Shown here in pieces: positions 18,244 through 28,796 of a stretch of 64,000 nucleotides of DNA (its first letter is position 1; each line of letters opens with the position of its first letter). The position numbers and the translations under genes were made by a program. Source of the stretch: Thalassobacillus devorans (GTDB lineage: Bacteria > Bacillota > Bacilli > Bacillales > Halobacillaceae); assembly GCF_011761345.1 (NCBI RefSeq), contig NZ_JAASRY010000004.1:310001-374000 (forward strand). Direction: 5' to 3'. The notes under the pieces were generated by a model. The model did not search any database and was not told the origin of the DNA. It worked only from the letters and a program-made list of their open reading frames with translations.

Positions 18244-19515
18244 TTAGTCCATGTTTTTGATTAAAGCATCACCGAATTCAGACGTCTTCACTTCCGTAGC
18301 GCCTTCCATCATGCGTGCGAAATCATACGTTACGGTTTTATTACCAATAGTTTTATCCATCGATTTGGTAATCAGGTTAGCTGCTTCTCTCCACTCCAGG
18401 TGTTCAAGCATCAATACACCAGAGAGTATGACAGATGAAGGGTTTACTTTGTCTTGACCAGCATATTTAGGTGCAGTACCGTGAGTTGCTTCAAAGATAG
18501 CGTGTCCAGTTTCCTGGTTGATGTTCGCACCTGGAGCAATACCGATCCCACCCACTTGAGCTGCAAGGGCATCAGAAATGTAATCTCCATTCAAGTTCAT
18601 AGTAGCTACTACATCAAATTCTTTTGGACGAGTCAGGATTTGTTGCAGGAAGATGTCAGCAATGGCATCCTTCACAATGATTTTACCAGCTTGTTCCGCT
18701 TCGTCCTGAGCTTTGTTAGCTGCGTCTTTACCGTCTTTTTCTACGATTTCATCGTACTGGCGCCATGTGAATACTTTGTCACCGAATTCCTCTTCTGCAA
18801 CCTCATATCCCCAGGCTTTAAATGCACCTTCGGTAAATTTCATAATATTGCCTTTGTGTACTAATGTGACATTTTTACGACCTTCGTTCAATGCATACTC
18901 GATAGCTGCACGGACGATCCGTTTTGTTCCCTCTTCCGACACAGGTTTAACACCAATACCAGAAGTTTCTGGGAAACGGATATTATGTACACCCATTTCA
19001 TTTTGAAGGAAGTCAATGACTTTCTTCGCTTCTGGTGTACCTTTCTGCCATTCAATACCAGCATAAATGTCTTCTGTATTCTCACGGAAAATAACCATGT
19101 CTGTATCTTCCGGATGTTTAACAGGAGACGGCACACCAGTGAACCAACGTACTGGGCGAAGACATGTGAATAAGTCAAGTTCCTGACGCAAAGCTACGTT
19201 CAAGGAACGAATACCGCCACCAATTGGTGTAGTCAATGGTCCTTTAATTGCAATTTTATAGTCACGGATTGTATCCAATGTTTCAGACGGGAGCCACTCG
19301 CCAGTGTTGTCATACGCTTTCTGACCAGCAAGAACTTCCTTCCATTCGATACTCTTTTCACCGTTATAGGCTTTATCAACCGCTGCTTCAATTACTCGGC
19401 TCGCAGCTGCCCAAATATCCGGTCCGATTCCGTCACCTTCGATGAACGGGATTACCGGACGATCAGGTACGTTTAGTACTCCATTTTCTACTGTAATTTT
19501 TTCAGCTTGTGTCAA
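18244..19515 (-). CDS. icd: Isocitrate dehydrogenase (NADP)
   Basis: Converts isocitrate to 2-oxoglutarate and CO2 with NADP. The product carries the substrate loop [15 protein letters not shown]-type sequence (here [11 protein letters not shown]), the [10 protein letters not shown] motif and [13 protein letters not shown] near the cofactor site. I place the start at TTG 19515 ([12 protein letters not shown]): it lies 8 nt from GGAGG, gives 423 residues, the same length as B. subtilis Icd as I remember it, and aligns at the N-terminus. The ATG two codons upstream is only 2 nt from the Shine-Dalgarno. Confidence 0.96.
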   Translation of the reverse strand: MTQAEKITVENGVLNVPDRPVIPFIEGDGIGPDIWAAASRVIEAAVDKAYNGEKSIEWKEVLAGQKAYDNTGEWLPSETLDTIRDYKIAIKGPLTTPIGGGIRSLNVALRQELDLFTCLRPVRWFTGVPSPVKHPEDTDMVIFRENTEDIYAGIEWQKGTPEAKKVIDFLQNEMGVHNIRFPETSGIGVKPVSEEGTKRIVRAAIEYALNEGRKNVTLVHKGNIMKFTEGAFKAWGYEVAEEEFGDKVFTWRQYDEIVEKDGKDAANKAQDEAEQAGKIIVKDAIADIFLQQILTRPKEFDVVATMNLNGDYISDALAAQVGGIGIAPGANINQETGHAIFEATHGTAPKYAGQDKVNPSSVILSGVLMLEHLEWREAANLITKSMDKTIGNKTVTYDFARMMEGATEVKTSEFGDALIKNMD

Positions 19516-19668
19516 TCTCATTACCTCCTAATGTGTTGTTGGTATGTGGATTACATTCATTATCATACGATAAATAAACATGAATAAAAAGGATTTAGCG
19601 GATAATTACTATGGAGCAATATCCCTTTCATTAACTTGAATCTCTTTTAATTGAACGCTTCAAGGGCC

Positions 19669-20784
19669 TTAGCGTTGTTCAATAGCTTTATATGCCTGCC
19701 CTTTTGGTCCCACATATTCCGCACGTGGGCGAATCAGACGATTATTATCATATTGTTCAAGGATATGTGCTAACCATCCAGAAACACGGCTGACAGCAAA
19801 GATCGGTGTAAATAAATCATGATCCACTCCCAGGCTGTGGTATACGGACGCGGAATAGAAATCGACATTTGCCGGCAGTCCTTTTTCTTCTTTAATAAAG
19901 TCTTCAATCTTAATAGACATTTCATAGTACTTGGAATGGCCTGTCAGCTTTGTCAGCTCTTTGGACATTTCTTTCAGGAATTTAGCACGCGGATCACCTT
20001 TACGATAGACCCGGTGTCCCATTCCCATGATCTTTTCTTTATTTTCGAGCTTTTCCTTAATGTAAGGAATAGCATTGTCTATTTCTCCGATTTCAGTAAG
20101 CATTTTCATAACCCGCTCATTCGCACCACCATGAAGTGGTCCTTTTAATGCGCCGATTGCCGCAGTTACACCTGAGTAGACATCAGATAATGTCGCGACG
20201 CAGACTCGTGCTGTAAATGTCGATGCATTCAATTCGTGGTCAGCATGAAGGACAAGCGCCTTGTTGAAGGCCTCAACTTCGATATCCTCCGGCTCTTTTC
20301 CATTCAGCATGTAAAGGAAATTAGTTGCAAAACTAAATTCTTTTTTCGGACTGATCGGCTCTTGTCCTTTTCGAAGACGAGCGAAGGCGGTTACGATTGC
20401 AGGAATTTTCGCCTGCAGGCGTACAGCTTTACGCTTATTTGCTTCTTCTTCCATTACGTCAGCCTCAGAGTCATAAAGACCGAGCATGGATACTGCCGTA
20501 CGAAGAGCTGCCATTGGATGTACGGTTGAGAGATCATAAGACTTCAGATGATCAATGACTTCTTGTGGAAGTTCCATATTGGAAGCTAGATCTTCTTTTA
20601 AAGATTTAAGTTCTTGTTCATTAGGTAACTTTTGATTCCATAATAAATAAATGACTTCCTCAAAACTGGAATTCTCGGCTAAATCATCGATGTCATATCC
20701 GACATATGTCAGTTGATCATCGATGATGGAACTAATTGATGATTGCGTTGCAATAATACCTTCAAGACCTTTAGTTGCTGTCAT
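19669..20784 (-). CDS. citZ: Citrate synthase
   Basis: Condenses oxaloacetate and acetyl-CoA to citrate. The 371-residue protein has the family's catalytic histidines in HADHELNAST and GMGHRVYRKGDPRA and the aspartate in the FYSASVYH region. The ATG at 20784 (MTATKGLEG) is 8 nt from GGAGA; the ATG two codons earlier is too close. It heads the citZ-icd-mdh cluster. The leader carries two cre-like sites, and an inverted repeat brackets the promoter, so control by carbon source is likely. Confidence 0.97.
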   Translation of the reverse strand: MTATKGLEGIIATQSSISSIIDDQLTYVGYDIDDLAENSSFEEVIYLLWNQKLPNEQELKSLKEDLASNMELPQEVIDHLKSYDLSTVHPMAALRTAVSMLGLYDSEADVMEEEANKRKAVRLQAKIPAIVTAFARLRKGQEPISPKKEFSFATNFLYMLNGKEPEDIEVEAFNKALVLHADHELNASTFTARVCVATLSDVYSGVTAAIGALKGPLHGGANERVMKMLTEIGEIDNAIPYIKEKLENKEKIMGMGHRVYRKGDPRAKFLKEMSKELTKLTGHSKYYEMSIKIEDFIKEEKGLPANVDFYSASVYHSLGVDHDLFTPIFAVSRVSGWLAHILEQYDNNRLIRPRAEYVGPKGQAYKAIEQR

Positions 20785-20805
20785 ACCCATTCTCTCCTTT
20801 ATTTT

Positions 20806-20820
20806 TGATGACGCTTTCTA
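20806..20820 (-). promoter_or_regulatory. cre-like site in the citZ leader, proximal
   Basis: Minus-strand TAGAAAGCGTCATCA matches the CcpA consensus WTGWAARCGYTTWCW at 12 of 15 positions, centred near +72. In B. subtilis, CcpA represses citZ through a cre at about +80. Confidence 0.5.
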
Positions 20821-20835
20821 AATATACATTTATTA

Positions 20836-20850
20836 AAGAAAACGCTTTAC
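20836..20850 (+). promoter_or_regulatory. cre-like site in the citZ leader, distal
   Basis: AAGAAAACGCTTTAC matches the cre consensus at 12 of 15 positions, centred near +42 and 30 bp from the first site, which is about three helical turns. Confidence 0.45.
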
Positions 20851-20891
20851 CAACAAGCTGTTAATCTGAATAGGAAATCATCCCCACTATA

Positions 20892-20920
20892 ATTATAAAA
20901 CATTCTAAAAAATATGTGAA
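20892..20920 (-). promoter_or_regulatory. Sigma-A promoter of citZ
   Basis: Minus-strand TTCACA (20920-20915), 17 bp, TATAAT (20897-20892). The transcript would start near 20885, inside the left arm of the inverted repeat. Confidence 0.75.
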
Positions 20921-21288
20921 TTGAAACCGGTTAATTTGAATAGATTTTATCATTTTTTGTATTTAAATCGGTAAATATTGGGGATGATTTCACTTTATCC
21001 AACATGATTATCTATGTATCATACTGAATCTTCATACAATTTCAAGAAATTCACTTTACTTCTAACACAATGATGACCGCTATCATAATCGACTGGTCTA
21101 TACCTATGTAATCGGGGAAAAGGAGTATCATTAAGAAAATCGTGGATGGACTGAACCAGTGATAGCCTCCATTTTTCCAGATAATCAGTAAGACTCTTAT
21201 TATATCCTATCACATTAAAGAATAGGTATGGTAATAGACAAGCCAAAATCTTTGTTTATACAACCTATTGCAAAGAGAGGATACAAAT

Positions 21289-22410
21289 ATGGAAACATTC
21301 CTGATTAATAAAATTTTTCGTTTTTTTGTGGTTTTGTTAACTCTTACTGGTGCTTTGATACTCACTTATTATGCATTCCAATATGCCTACCCTTTCTTTT
21401 TCGCATTTCTCATTGCTTTATTCATCAATCCTGCAGTTAACTTTCTAGAAGAAAGACTTAATTTTCCCAGGGGTATTGCTGTAATTTTTTTAATATTAAT
21501 ATTCCTGGGATTATGTATCGGGGTTTTAATTTTATTAGTTGTTGAAATCACTAATGGTACCGCTTATCTGGCATCAGTGGTGCCACAACACTTCCAATCA
21601 CTTGTTACCTATATCCAGGATTTTATAACATCTACCATCCTCCCGATATACCAGCGCATCCTGACCATTATTAGTAGTCTGGAACCTTCCCAGCAGGAGG
21701 CGGTCATCGGAAACTTGCAACAAATTGGGGAAAAGATGGCACAGCAGGGAGCTGCAATCATCCAATCTTTGCTTCAGAGTATTCCAATGATTATTAAAGA
21801 GCTTCCCAATTATTTCACCGTTTTAATATTTTCGTTTCTAGGAACTTTTTTTATCAGCAAAGACTGGGATAAGATCTCATATAGGATTACTTCTATTATT
21901 CCATCTAAGGTAGTTACTTCTTTTGCTACAGTCCTAAAGGGGTTAAAGCAGGCGTTGGCAGGTTTTATGAAAGCTCAGGCAATCCTGACTTCGATTACTG
22001 CAGGTACAGTTCTTTGCGGTTTACTTATCTTGCGAGTTGACCACGCCGTGACAATTGCGGTGATTACAGGAGCGATCGATCTGATGCCATATGTGGGGAG
22101 TGGTATGATCTTCATTCCTTGGATTATTTACATGTTCCTGATTGGTAATTATTCTCTTACTGTCGGTCTCGCGATTCTTTATATGTTAGTAATTATTCAG
22201 CGTCAAATGCTGGAACCGAAATTACTATCCACTAATATCGGACTTGATCCATTAGCTACTCTCATCTCTTTATTTATCGGATTTCAATTATTCGGTTTTT
22301 TAGGCTTGATTATTGGTCCGGTCGCGCTTGTCATATTGAACACTTTGTATCAGGCCGGTGTTTTTTACGAAATTTGGAGATTCATCAACGAACCAAAAAA
22401 TACAATGTAA
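21289..22410 (+). CDS. ytvI: Sporulation integral membrane protein YtvI (AI-2E transporter family)
   Basis: A 373-residue polytopic protein of the AI-2E/PerM superfamily. Hydrophobic segments lie near residues 5-30, 30-50 and 60-85, then an amphipathic middle section (about 110-190), then a cluster of four or five membrane helices to about 360. YtvI is a sporulation-linked member; its substrate is unknown. The ATG at 21289 is 8 nt from AGAGAGG. It is encoded opposite to citZ and fxsA and looks monocistronic. Confidence 0.85.
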   Translation: METFLINKIFRFFVVLLTLTGALILTYYAFQYAYPFFFAFLIALFINPAVNFLEERLNFPRGIAVIFLILIFLGLCIGVLILLVVEITNGTAYLASVVPQHFQSLVTYIQDFITSTILPIYQRILTIISSLEPSQQEAVIGNLQQIGEKMAQQGAAIIQSLLQSIPMIIKELPNYFTVLIFSFLGTFFISKDWDKISYRITSIIPSKVVTSFATVLKGLKQALAGFMKAQAILTSITAGTVLCGLLILRVDHAVTIAVITGAIDLMPYVGSGMIFIPWIIYMFLIGNYSLTVGLAILYMLVIIQRQMLEPKLLSTNIGLDPLATLISLFIGFQLFGFLGLIIGPVALVILNTLYQAGVFYEIWRFINEPKNTM

Positions 22411-22457
22411 TTTTATTCCGTGTATAAAAGTTCGTGTCGTACATGAGTAGTTAATGA

Positions 22458-22508
22458 GCAAAAAAAGCTGTCCCTCTAAAGCCCGATAAAGACTTAGGGA
22501 ACAGCTTA
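22458..22508 (-). terminator. Terminator after fxsA
   Basis: AAGCTGTTCCCTAAG pairs imperfectly with CTTTAGAGGGACAGCTT on the minus strand, followed by seven T. It lies between the convergent ends of ytvI and fxsA and may stop both. Confidence 0.8.
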
Positions 22509-22578
22509 TATACAGGAACAGTAGTAAAGAGAGCTCCTTTATGTTTGGCACCTATATAATTGGTTCTATCTTTTTTAA

Positions 22579-22971
22579 TCACTTCGGATATATAGTGATC
22601 GTTCCACGATCCATCATTTTTCTTGTCCATTTACGTATTAAACGCTTAATTGGGGCTCGCGTAGGTGGCAGGAGTAAAAGAAAACCGATTGCATCTGTGA
22701 TGAAGCCCGGAGTCAGGAGCACCGCACCGCCGACTAAAATACATGCCCCATCCAAAAGTGCATCCTGGGGTACACGACCGCTTGCTACCGATTGTCTGAA
22801 GTTGTATATGGTTTCTAAGCCCTGTTGTTTAGCAAGCCATGCACCAACTATTCCAGTAAGAATGATCAATAAGACCACCCATAATGGTCCAATCCAATTA
22901 CCAGCCCAGACAAGTAAACCAATTTCCAGAGCAGGTACTACCAATATAAATAATAATAACCAACGAAACAT
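22579..22971 (-). CDS. fxsA: FxsA-family membrane protein
   Basis: A 130-residue membrane protein of the FxsA/YtzA family, named after the E. coli protein that counteracts phage T7 exclusion when overproduced. Hydrophobic helices lie at about 3-22, 25-45 and 75-95, with a basic C-terminal tail (RAPIKRLIRKWTRKMMDRG). I chose the ATG at 22971 (MFRWLLLF), 9 nt from AAAGGA; an ATG two codons upstream is too close. It follows pyk-pfkA in order, as in other bacilli. The native role is unknown. Confidence 0.88.
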   Translation of the reverse strand: MFRWLLLFILVVPALEIGLLVWAGNWIGPLWVVLLIILTGIVGAWLAKQQGLETIYNFRQSVASGRVPQDALLDGACILVGGAVLLTPGFITDAIGFLLLLPPTRAPIKRLIRKWTRKMMDRGTITIYPK

Positions 22972-23031
22972 TGGCATGATCCTTTCCTTTTCCGTCTTCT
23001 CTTCTATTATACGATAGATGGGGGACAACCC

Positions 23032-23070
23032 AAAAAGAAAAGGATGATACCGTCTTATGATATCATCCTT
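23032..23070 (-). terminator. Terminator after pyk
   Basis: AAGGATGATA pairs with TATCATCCTT with an 11-nt loop; the minus strand continues TTTTCTTTTT. Confidence 0.9.
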
Positions 23071-23079
23071 CCCTATTAA

Positions 23080-24843
23080 TTATAGTACTCCGGCATGGCC
23101 GCTGTATATATCCCCACGAGCACTATCAATCGTCAGTTCATCTTTGTCATTGATCAAATCAAACGCTTCTTCAACGCCTACGATCACTGGAATGCCGAGG
23201 CTCAACCCCACTACTGCCGCATGGGAGGTCAATCCGCCTTCCTGGGTAATGATGCCGCCAGCTTTCTCAATTGCCGGCATCATATCCTTATCAGTTCCAT
23301 ATGTTACCAGAATATCTCCATCTTCCACTTTATCTATCGCTTCCTGAGCACTTTTCGCGATTACCGCCCTGCCATATGCAGTACTTTGACCAATTCCCTG
23401 TCCTTTTGCCAGTACATCACCAATAACATGGACCTTCATTAAGTTGGTTGTCCCGCTTTCACCAACAGGAACACCAGCAGTAATGATTACACGGTCCCCA
23501 CGATTAACTACGCCGGAAGCAAGGCCTCGGTCAATTGCTTCACCTAGCATATCATCCGTCGTTGCAGCTCGCTTACCTAACACTCCATGAACTCCCCATA
23601 CCAAGGAAAGTTGGCGAAGTACACGCTCATTAGAAGTGATTGCTACAATCGGTGCCTTTGGACGATACTTTGAAATCATCCGTGCTGTATGACCACTTTC
23701 TGTTGGTGCTACTACCGCGTTCACAGATAAATTGATAGCGGTATGTGTGACCGATTGACTGATCGCGTCCGTAATAGTCATATCGCTTGTTTTGGAGCGT
23801 TCTTGTAGAATCGCTTTATAGTCTAAGCCGGTCTCCGTTTTCTTTGCAATGTTGTTCATTGTTTGTACAGCTTCCACTGGATAATTACCAGCGGCCGTTT
23901 CTCCTGAAAGCATGATGGCATCCGTGCCATCGAAGATAGCATTGGCGACATCAGAAGCCTCTGCCCGTGTTGGACGGGGATTACGTTCCATTGAATCCAG
24001 CATTTGTGTTGCTGTAATGACCGGCTTGCCAACTTGATTGCACTTACGTATCAGTTTCTTTTGAACCAAGGGTACATCTTCAGCAGGAATCTCTACGCCA
24101 AGATCCCCACGAGCAACCATCAGACCATCACTTGCCGCAAGGATTTCATCAATATTGTCTACACCTTCTTGATTTTCAATCTTAGGTATAATTTGAATGT
24201 GAGTGGCATCATGTTTCTCGAGCAGTTCTCGAATCTCCAGTACATCGGATGCACGGCGAACAAAAGATGCAGCGATGAAATCCACATTCTGTTCAATGCC
24301 GAATTCAATATCCTGGGCATCTTTATCTGTAATACCAGGCAGATTCACACTTACATTCGGTACGTTTACACCCTTTTTAGTTTTCAACAGCCCAGAATTA
24401 AGTACGGTCGTCTTGATATCCTTGTTCTCTGTATTGATTTCTTCTACTTGCAATTCGATTAAACCATCATCCAGGAGGATTTTAGAGCCTGGATGGACGT
24501 CATTGATAAGTCCTGGATACGTGACAGAAATACGTTCACTTGTTCCTTCCACTTCCTCCATGCTTACATAAAGGGTGGACCCTTGCTCCAGCTTGACACC
24601 TCCATCCTTCATTACACCTGTACGGATTTCCGGCCCTTTAGTATCCAGCAAAATAGCAATATTCTTGCCAGCTTTACTGGCAGCTTCCCGGATATTTTTG
24701 ATCCGCTGACCATGCTCCTCATAGTCCCCGTGGGAAAAGTTAAGACGTGCTACATTCAAACCTGCTTCAATTAACTTGGTCAGCGTTTCAACCTGCTCGG
24801 ATGCCGGACCAATCGTCGATACGATTTTAGTCTTTCTAATCAT
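23080..24843 (-). CDS. pyk: Pyruvate kinase with C-terminal PEP-utiliser domain
   Basis: Transfers phosphate from PEP to ADP in the last step of glycolysis. The 587-residue protein has the catalytic barrel with [12 protein letters not shown] and the signature IPKIENQEG, then an extra C-terminal domain of about 110 residues with [21 protein letters not shown]. This PEP-utiliser-like domain is known in bacilli; its phospho-histidine site is not obviously used. The ATG at 24843 follows GGAGG. It lies 64 bp behind pfkA, so the two glycolytic control enzymes share an operon. Confidence 0.97.
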   Translation of the reverse strand: MIRKTKIVSTIGPASEQVETLTKLIEAGLNVARLNFSHGDYEEHGQRIKNIREAASKAGKNIAILLDTKGPEIRTGVMKDGGVKLEQGSTLYVSMEEVEGTSERISVTYPGLINDVHPGSKILLDDGLIELQVEEINTENKDIKTTVLNSGLLKTKKGVNVPNVSVNLPGITDKDAQDIEFGIEQNVDFIAASFVRRASDVLEIRELLEKHDATHIQIIPKIENQEGVDNIDEILAASDGLMVARGDLGVEIPAEDVPLVQKKLIRKCNQVGKPVITATQMLDSMERNPRPTRAEASDVANAIFDGTDAIMLSGETAAGNYPVEAVQTMNNIAKKTETGLDYKAILQERSKTSDMTITDAISQSVTHTAINLSVNAVVAPTESGHTARMISKYRPKAPIVAITSNERVLRQLSLVWGVHGVLGKRAATTDDMLGEAIDRGLASGVVNRGDRVIITAGVPVGESGTTNLMKVHVIGDVLAKGQGIGQSTAYGRAVIAKSAQEAIDKVEDGDILVTYGTDKDMMPAIEKAGGIITQEGGLTSHAAVVGLSLGIPVIVGVEEAFDLINDKDELTIDSARGDIYSGHAGVL

Positions 24844-24907
24844 GTTTTTCCTCCTTATTTCAAGCTGCATTTTATAAAACTGAAAAACTGACAGACCTAT
24901 TTTCTGC

Positions 24908-25873
<966 letters not shown>

Positions 25874-26013
25874 TCACCTCATTTTATAGGTTCCACTGCT
25901 TCTTTTGTCCCCATCTCAAGATAAATCTAAACGTATTGAATAGCAACATCGTTTCTGTGACATTTTCATGTTTAGGCAGTTATAACAATCAAGCTTCATT
26001 ATTTGCGAACAAA

Positions 26014-26042
26014 ATTATACGTCATGCACAAACCCTTGGCAA
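26014..26042 (-). promoter_or_regulatory. Sigma-A promoter of pfkA-pyk
   Basis: Minus-strand TTGCCA (26042-26037), 17 bp, TATAAT (26019-26014). Confidence 0.8.
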
Positions 26043-26074
26043 ATAAGAGGAACAGGAAGATTCAGGGATATGGC

Positions 26075-26089
26075 ATGAAAGCGCTCCCT
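26075..26089 (+). promoter_or_regulatory. cre-like site upstream of pfkA
   Basis: ATGAAAGCGCTCCCT matches WTGWAARCGYTTWCW at 13 of 15 positions. It is centred about 75 bp upstream of the predicted pfkA transcript start, a place compatible with activation by CcpA. Confidence 0.5.
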
Positions 26090-26103
26090 TCCTGATAAGA
26101 TAC

Positions 26104-26130
26104 GAAAAGTCGCACAAATGTGCGACTTTC
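26104..26130 (-). terminator. Terminator after accA
   Basis: GAAAGTCGCACA pairs with TGTGCGACTTTTC, giving a compact stem with a short T run on the minus strand. Confidence 0.85.
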
Positions 26131-26153
26131 CCCTGTCCCTCAGACTAGTTCTA

Positions 26154-27116
26154 TTATAATGGAAGAGTTGTATAATCTCCAATTTTCTTATATTTTTCCC
26201 ATCGTGTTTCCAATAATTCTTCTTTGCTGAGTGATTTCAGGCCTTCAAGAGATTCCTGCAGTACCTGATCGATTTTCTTTGCCTGTCCTTTAATATCCCG
26301 GTGAGCACCACCACGAATTTCAGGAATGACCTTATCGACGATGCCGAGCTCCTTAAGGTCATAAGAAGTAATTTTCATGGTTTCTGCAGCATTTTGAGCG
26401 AGGTTTGAATCCTTCCATAACAAAGCAGCTGCTCCTTCAGGGGAAATAACTGAGTAAGTAGAATTTTCCAGCATATGGATATGATCCCCTACACCTAATG
26501 CTAGAGCACCTCCACTCCCTCCTTCTCCAATAACAATACATACCACAGGAACGGTTAACCCTGCCATTTCCATCAAGTTTCGAGCAATCGCCTCGCTTTG
26601 CCCTCGCTCCTCGGCAGCCTTTCCAGGGTAAGCGCCTTTCGTATCAATAAAACAAACAATAGGACGGTTGAACTTATCCGCCTGTTTCATTAACCGTAAA
26701 GCTTTCCGGTATCCTTCCGGATGAGGCATACCAAAATTGCGTCGAAGGTTCTCTTTTGTGTCCTTCCCTCGCTGATGGCCAATGACCGTGACAGGCTGAT
26801 TTTTATACTTAGCAATTCCGGCAACAATTGCCTCATCATCCCCATATAACCGGTCGCCGTGCAATTCCATAAAATCCGTAAATATGGAATGAATGTAATC
26901 AAGTGTCGTAGGCCGCTCTGGATGACGGGCCATTTGAACTCGATTCCATGGAGTCAGGCGATCATAAACATCTTCTTCTAACTTTTCAAGCCGCTGTTCC
27001 AGCGTTTCAATTTCCTCACTTAAATCCATTTCACTTTCCTGCGTGAGTTTTTTCAATTCTTCAATTTTTCCTCTAAGTTCTATAACCGGTTTTTCAAAAT
27101 CCAGTACCTGCTTCAC
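26154..27116 (-). CDS. accA: Acetyl-CoA carboxylase carboxyltransferase subunit alpha
   Basis: With AccD it moves the carboxyl group from biotin to acetyl-CoA to make malonyl-CoA for fatty acid synthesis. The 320-residue protein has an N-terminal helical region and a crotonase-fold core with [31 protein letters not shown] and [15 protein letters not shown]. Its ATG overlaps the accD stop by 4 bp, so the two subunits are translationally coupled. Confidence 0.97.
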   Translation of the reverse strand: MKQVLDFEKPVIELRGKIEELKKLTQESEMDLSEEIETLEQRLEKLEEDVYDRLTPWNRVQMARHPERPTTLDYIHSIFTDFMELHGDRLYGDDEAIVAGIAKYKNQPVTVIGHQRGKDTKENLRRNFGMPHPEGYRKALRLMKQADKFNRPIVCFIDTKGAYPGKAAEERGQSEAIARNLMEMAGLTVPVVCIVIGEGGSGGALALGVGDHIHMLENSTYSVISPEGAAALLWKDSNLAQNAAETMKITSYDLKELGIVDKVIPEIRGGAHRDIKGQAKKIDQVLQESLEGLKSLSKEELLETRWEKYKKIGDYTTLPL

Positions 27117-27973
27117 GACAACTCACCTCCCGGTTGATGAATGCTGAGGATCGTTTCCAGTTTATTTTTCAAGTCGTGACGATGAACAACATCATCTAAC
27201 TGACCATGCTTTAATAAAAACTCTGCTGTTTGAAAATCTTCCGGCAGCTTTTCGCGGATAGTCTGTTCAATGATTCGCCTTCCAGCAAACCCAATCAAAG
27301 CACCGGGTTCTGCAAAGTTAAAATCTCCAAGCGAGGCAAAACTGGCGGAAACGCCTCCTGTAGTCGGATGCGTCATGACAGAGATCATCAATCCACCCTC
27401 CGCATGAAGACGTTGGATGGCCACGGATGTCTTGGTCATCTGCATTAAACTGATGACCCCTTCCTGCATTCTGGCTCCCCCGGAAGCTGTAAAAATAATA
27501 AAAGGGATTTTTTCTTTTCTCGCTTGTTCAATTGCGTTAGCTATCTTCTCCCCTACTACCGCTCCCATACTTCCCATTCGGAAGCGGGCATCCATAACAG
27601 CAATAGCCGTTTCATATCCTCTTATCTTTCCTTTTCCGGTAATTACGGCTTCATTCAATCCAGATTTTTTCCGGTCCTTCTCGAGCTTCTCCTCATACTC
27701 CGGAAATCCCAATGGATTGGTGGACACCATATACCTGTCCCACTCTTCGAAGGAATCCTTCTCTAAAAGACTCTCAAGCCTTTCATAGGCATTTTGCTGA
27801 TGATGATAATCACAATGGGGACAAACATTCAGGTTTCTTTCCAATTCTTTGCGATAATATATTTTATTACACCCTGGACATTTCTGCATTAAACCTTCTG
27901 GTACATCCTGCTTCCCCTCCTGGTTGGGAAGAGAGGCGTATTTACGTTTCTTGTTGAATATATCTCTAAGCAA
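27113..27973 (-). CDS. accD: Acetyl-CoA carboxylase carboxyltransferase subunit beta
   Basis: Zinc-ribbon subunit of the carboxyltransferase. The 286-residue protein has the four cysteines in CPGC and CPHC (about 28-50), followed by the carboxyltransferase core with [15 protein letters not shown] and [13 protein letters not shown] place the start at TTG 27973 ([14 protein letters not shown]), 7 nt from GGAGG and matching the usual AccD N-terminus; the longer open frame upstream of it lacks a ribosome site. It overlaps accA by 4 bp. Confidence 0.95.
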   Translation of the reverse strand: MLRDIFNKKRKYASLPNQEGKQDVPEGLMQKCPGCNKIYYRKELERNLNVCPHCDYHHQQNAYERLESLLEKDSFEEWDRYMVSTNPLGFPEYEEKLEKDRKKSGLNEAVITGKGKIRGYETAIAVMDARFRMGSMGAVVGEKIANAIEQARKEKIPFIIFTASGGARMQEGVISLMQMTKTSVAIQRLHAEGGLMISVMTHPTTGGVSASFASLGDFNFAEPGALIGFAGRRIIEQTIREKLPEDFQTAEFLLKHGQLDDVVHRHDLKNKLETILSIHQPGGELS

Positions 27974-28054
27974 GGTTATTCCTCCTTCGGGACAAAACTT
28001 CTTCTCTTCAATGTAGCGAAAATCTTTCAAAAAGATTGTCGTTCTATGTCAATA

Positions 28055-28684
28055 TTAATTCGACAAATTGAGCTCTTTTTCATACCAGCTTCTCAAATTA
28101 TTCAATTTGCCTCTTTCCATTTCCTCCAACACTTTTTCATAAAAGGAAGTCGAAAAGGAAAAATCATGGACAGTATTGGCGAACCCGTCAATCAACTGCC
28201 ACATTCGATTAAGCAGTTCATTCCCTGATATTTCAAATAGATATTGAAAAAATGAATGATGAAGTGTATGAGCTTCCTTCTCAGAAGTGGTACCTTTCAC
28301 CAAATTTGTCAGGTGCTCTACATGTACTTCCGTCAGCAACGGAAGAATCTTATTAATTACTTCGAGTTCGAGCATCATTTTTGCAGCCGCCAGTTCTTTT
28401 TTCGTCCTTGCCTCATGCAAGATAAAAGTCGAGAGCAATTCCACCATATGATATGGACGGTAAGTACGCATGAAGGTACCTTCACCCCTTCTTGTTTCAA
28501 TCAGACCCAGCAGCTCCAAGGCGCGGAATGCTTCCCTGATTGACGAACGGCCGACATTCAGCAACTCGCTAAGTTCACGTTCAGAGGGGAGTTTATCTCC
28601 TGGGCTAAGGTGATGTTCTTCAATATATGCTTTAACTTGCTGCAATACCTCTTCATATACTTTTACTTTTTGCGACCCAGACAC
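28055..28684 (-). CDS. GntR-family regulator, FadR-like
   Basis: A 209-residue transcription factor with an N-terminal GntR winged helix (about 8-75; LSPGDKLPSERELSELLNVGRSSIREAFRALELLGLIE) and an all-helical FCD-type effector domain. The start is GTG at 28684, 8 nt from GGAGTG. Its place directly upstream of accD (82 bp) and after a malic enzyme suggests it senses a metabolite such as an acyl or organic acid and controls these genes; this is inference. No operator was identified with confidence. Confidence 0.88.
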   Translation of the reverse strand: MSGSQKVKVYEEVLQQVKAYIEEHHLSPGDKLPSERELSELLNVGRSSIREAFRALELLGLIETRRGEGTFMRTYRPYHMVELLSTFILHEARTKKELAAAKMMLELEVINKILPLLTEVHVEHLTNLVKGTTSEKEAHTLHHSFFQYLFEISGNELLNRMWQLIDGFANTVHDFSFSTSFYEKVLEEMERGKLNNLRSWYEKELNLSN

Positions 28685-28757
28685 GGGAAAGCCACTCCTT
28701 TATACCAACACCTGACTTATTCTTCCCAAAAGAGAGAAATATTTTCCGTTATGTAAT

Positions 28758-28793
28758 GGAGAGAGAAAGACATGGATGCTTTCTCTCTTCCCT
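28758..28793 (-). terminator. Hairpin after the malic enzyme gene
   Basis: AGAGAGAAAG pairs with CTTTCTCTCT around a 9-nt loop, just past the stop. The T run is poor, so it may be a weak terminator or a 3'-end stabiliser. Confidence 0.45.
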
Positions 28794-28796
28794 TCA

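Larger units (their letters stand above)
20785..21288. other. Divergent intergenic region citZ-ytvI
   Basis: 504 bp. It contains the citZ leader with cre-like sites, the citZ promoter, an inverted repeat of 13 bp around it (20874-20886 and 20979-20991) and a direct repeat TTAATYTGAATAG (20861-20873, 20931-20943). The ytvI ribosome site AGAGAGG lies at the right end. A 75-codon minus-strand reading frame (21019-21246) has no recognisable homology and no good ribosome site; I do not call it a gene. Confidence 0.6.

Noticed and set aside
18454-18864. 136-codon plus-strand frame inside icd
   Set aside because: Antisense shadow of a highly conserved enzyme gene; composition is not protein-like.
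21019-21246. 75-codon minus-strand frame between citZ and ytvI
   Set aside because: No Shine-Dalgarno, no recognisable family, and it fills the upstream region of ytvI. Could be a gene remnant but cannot be supported.
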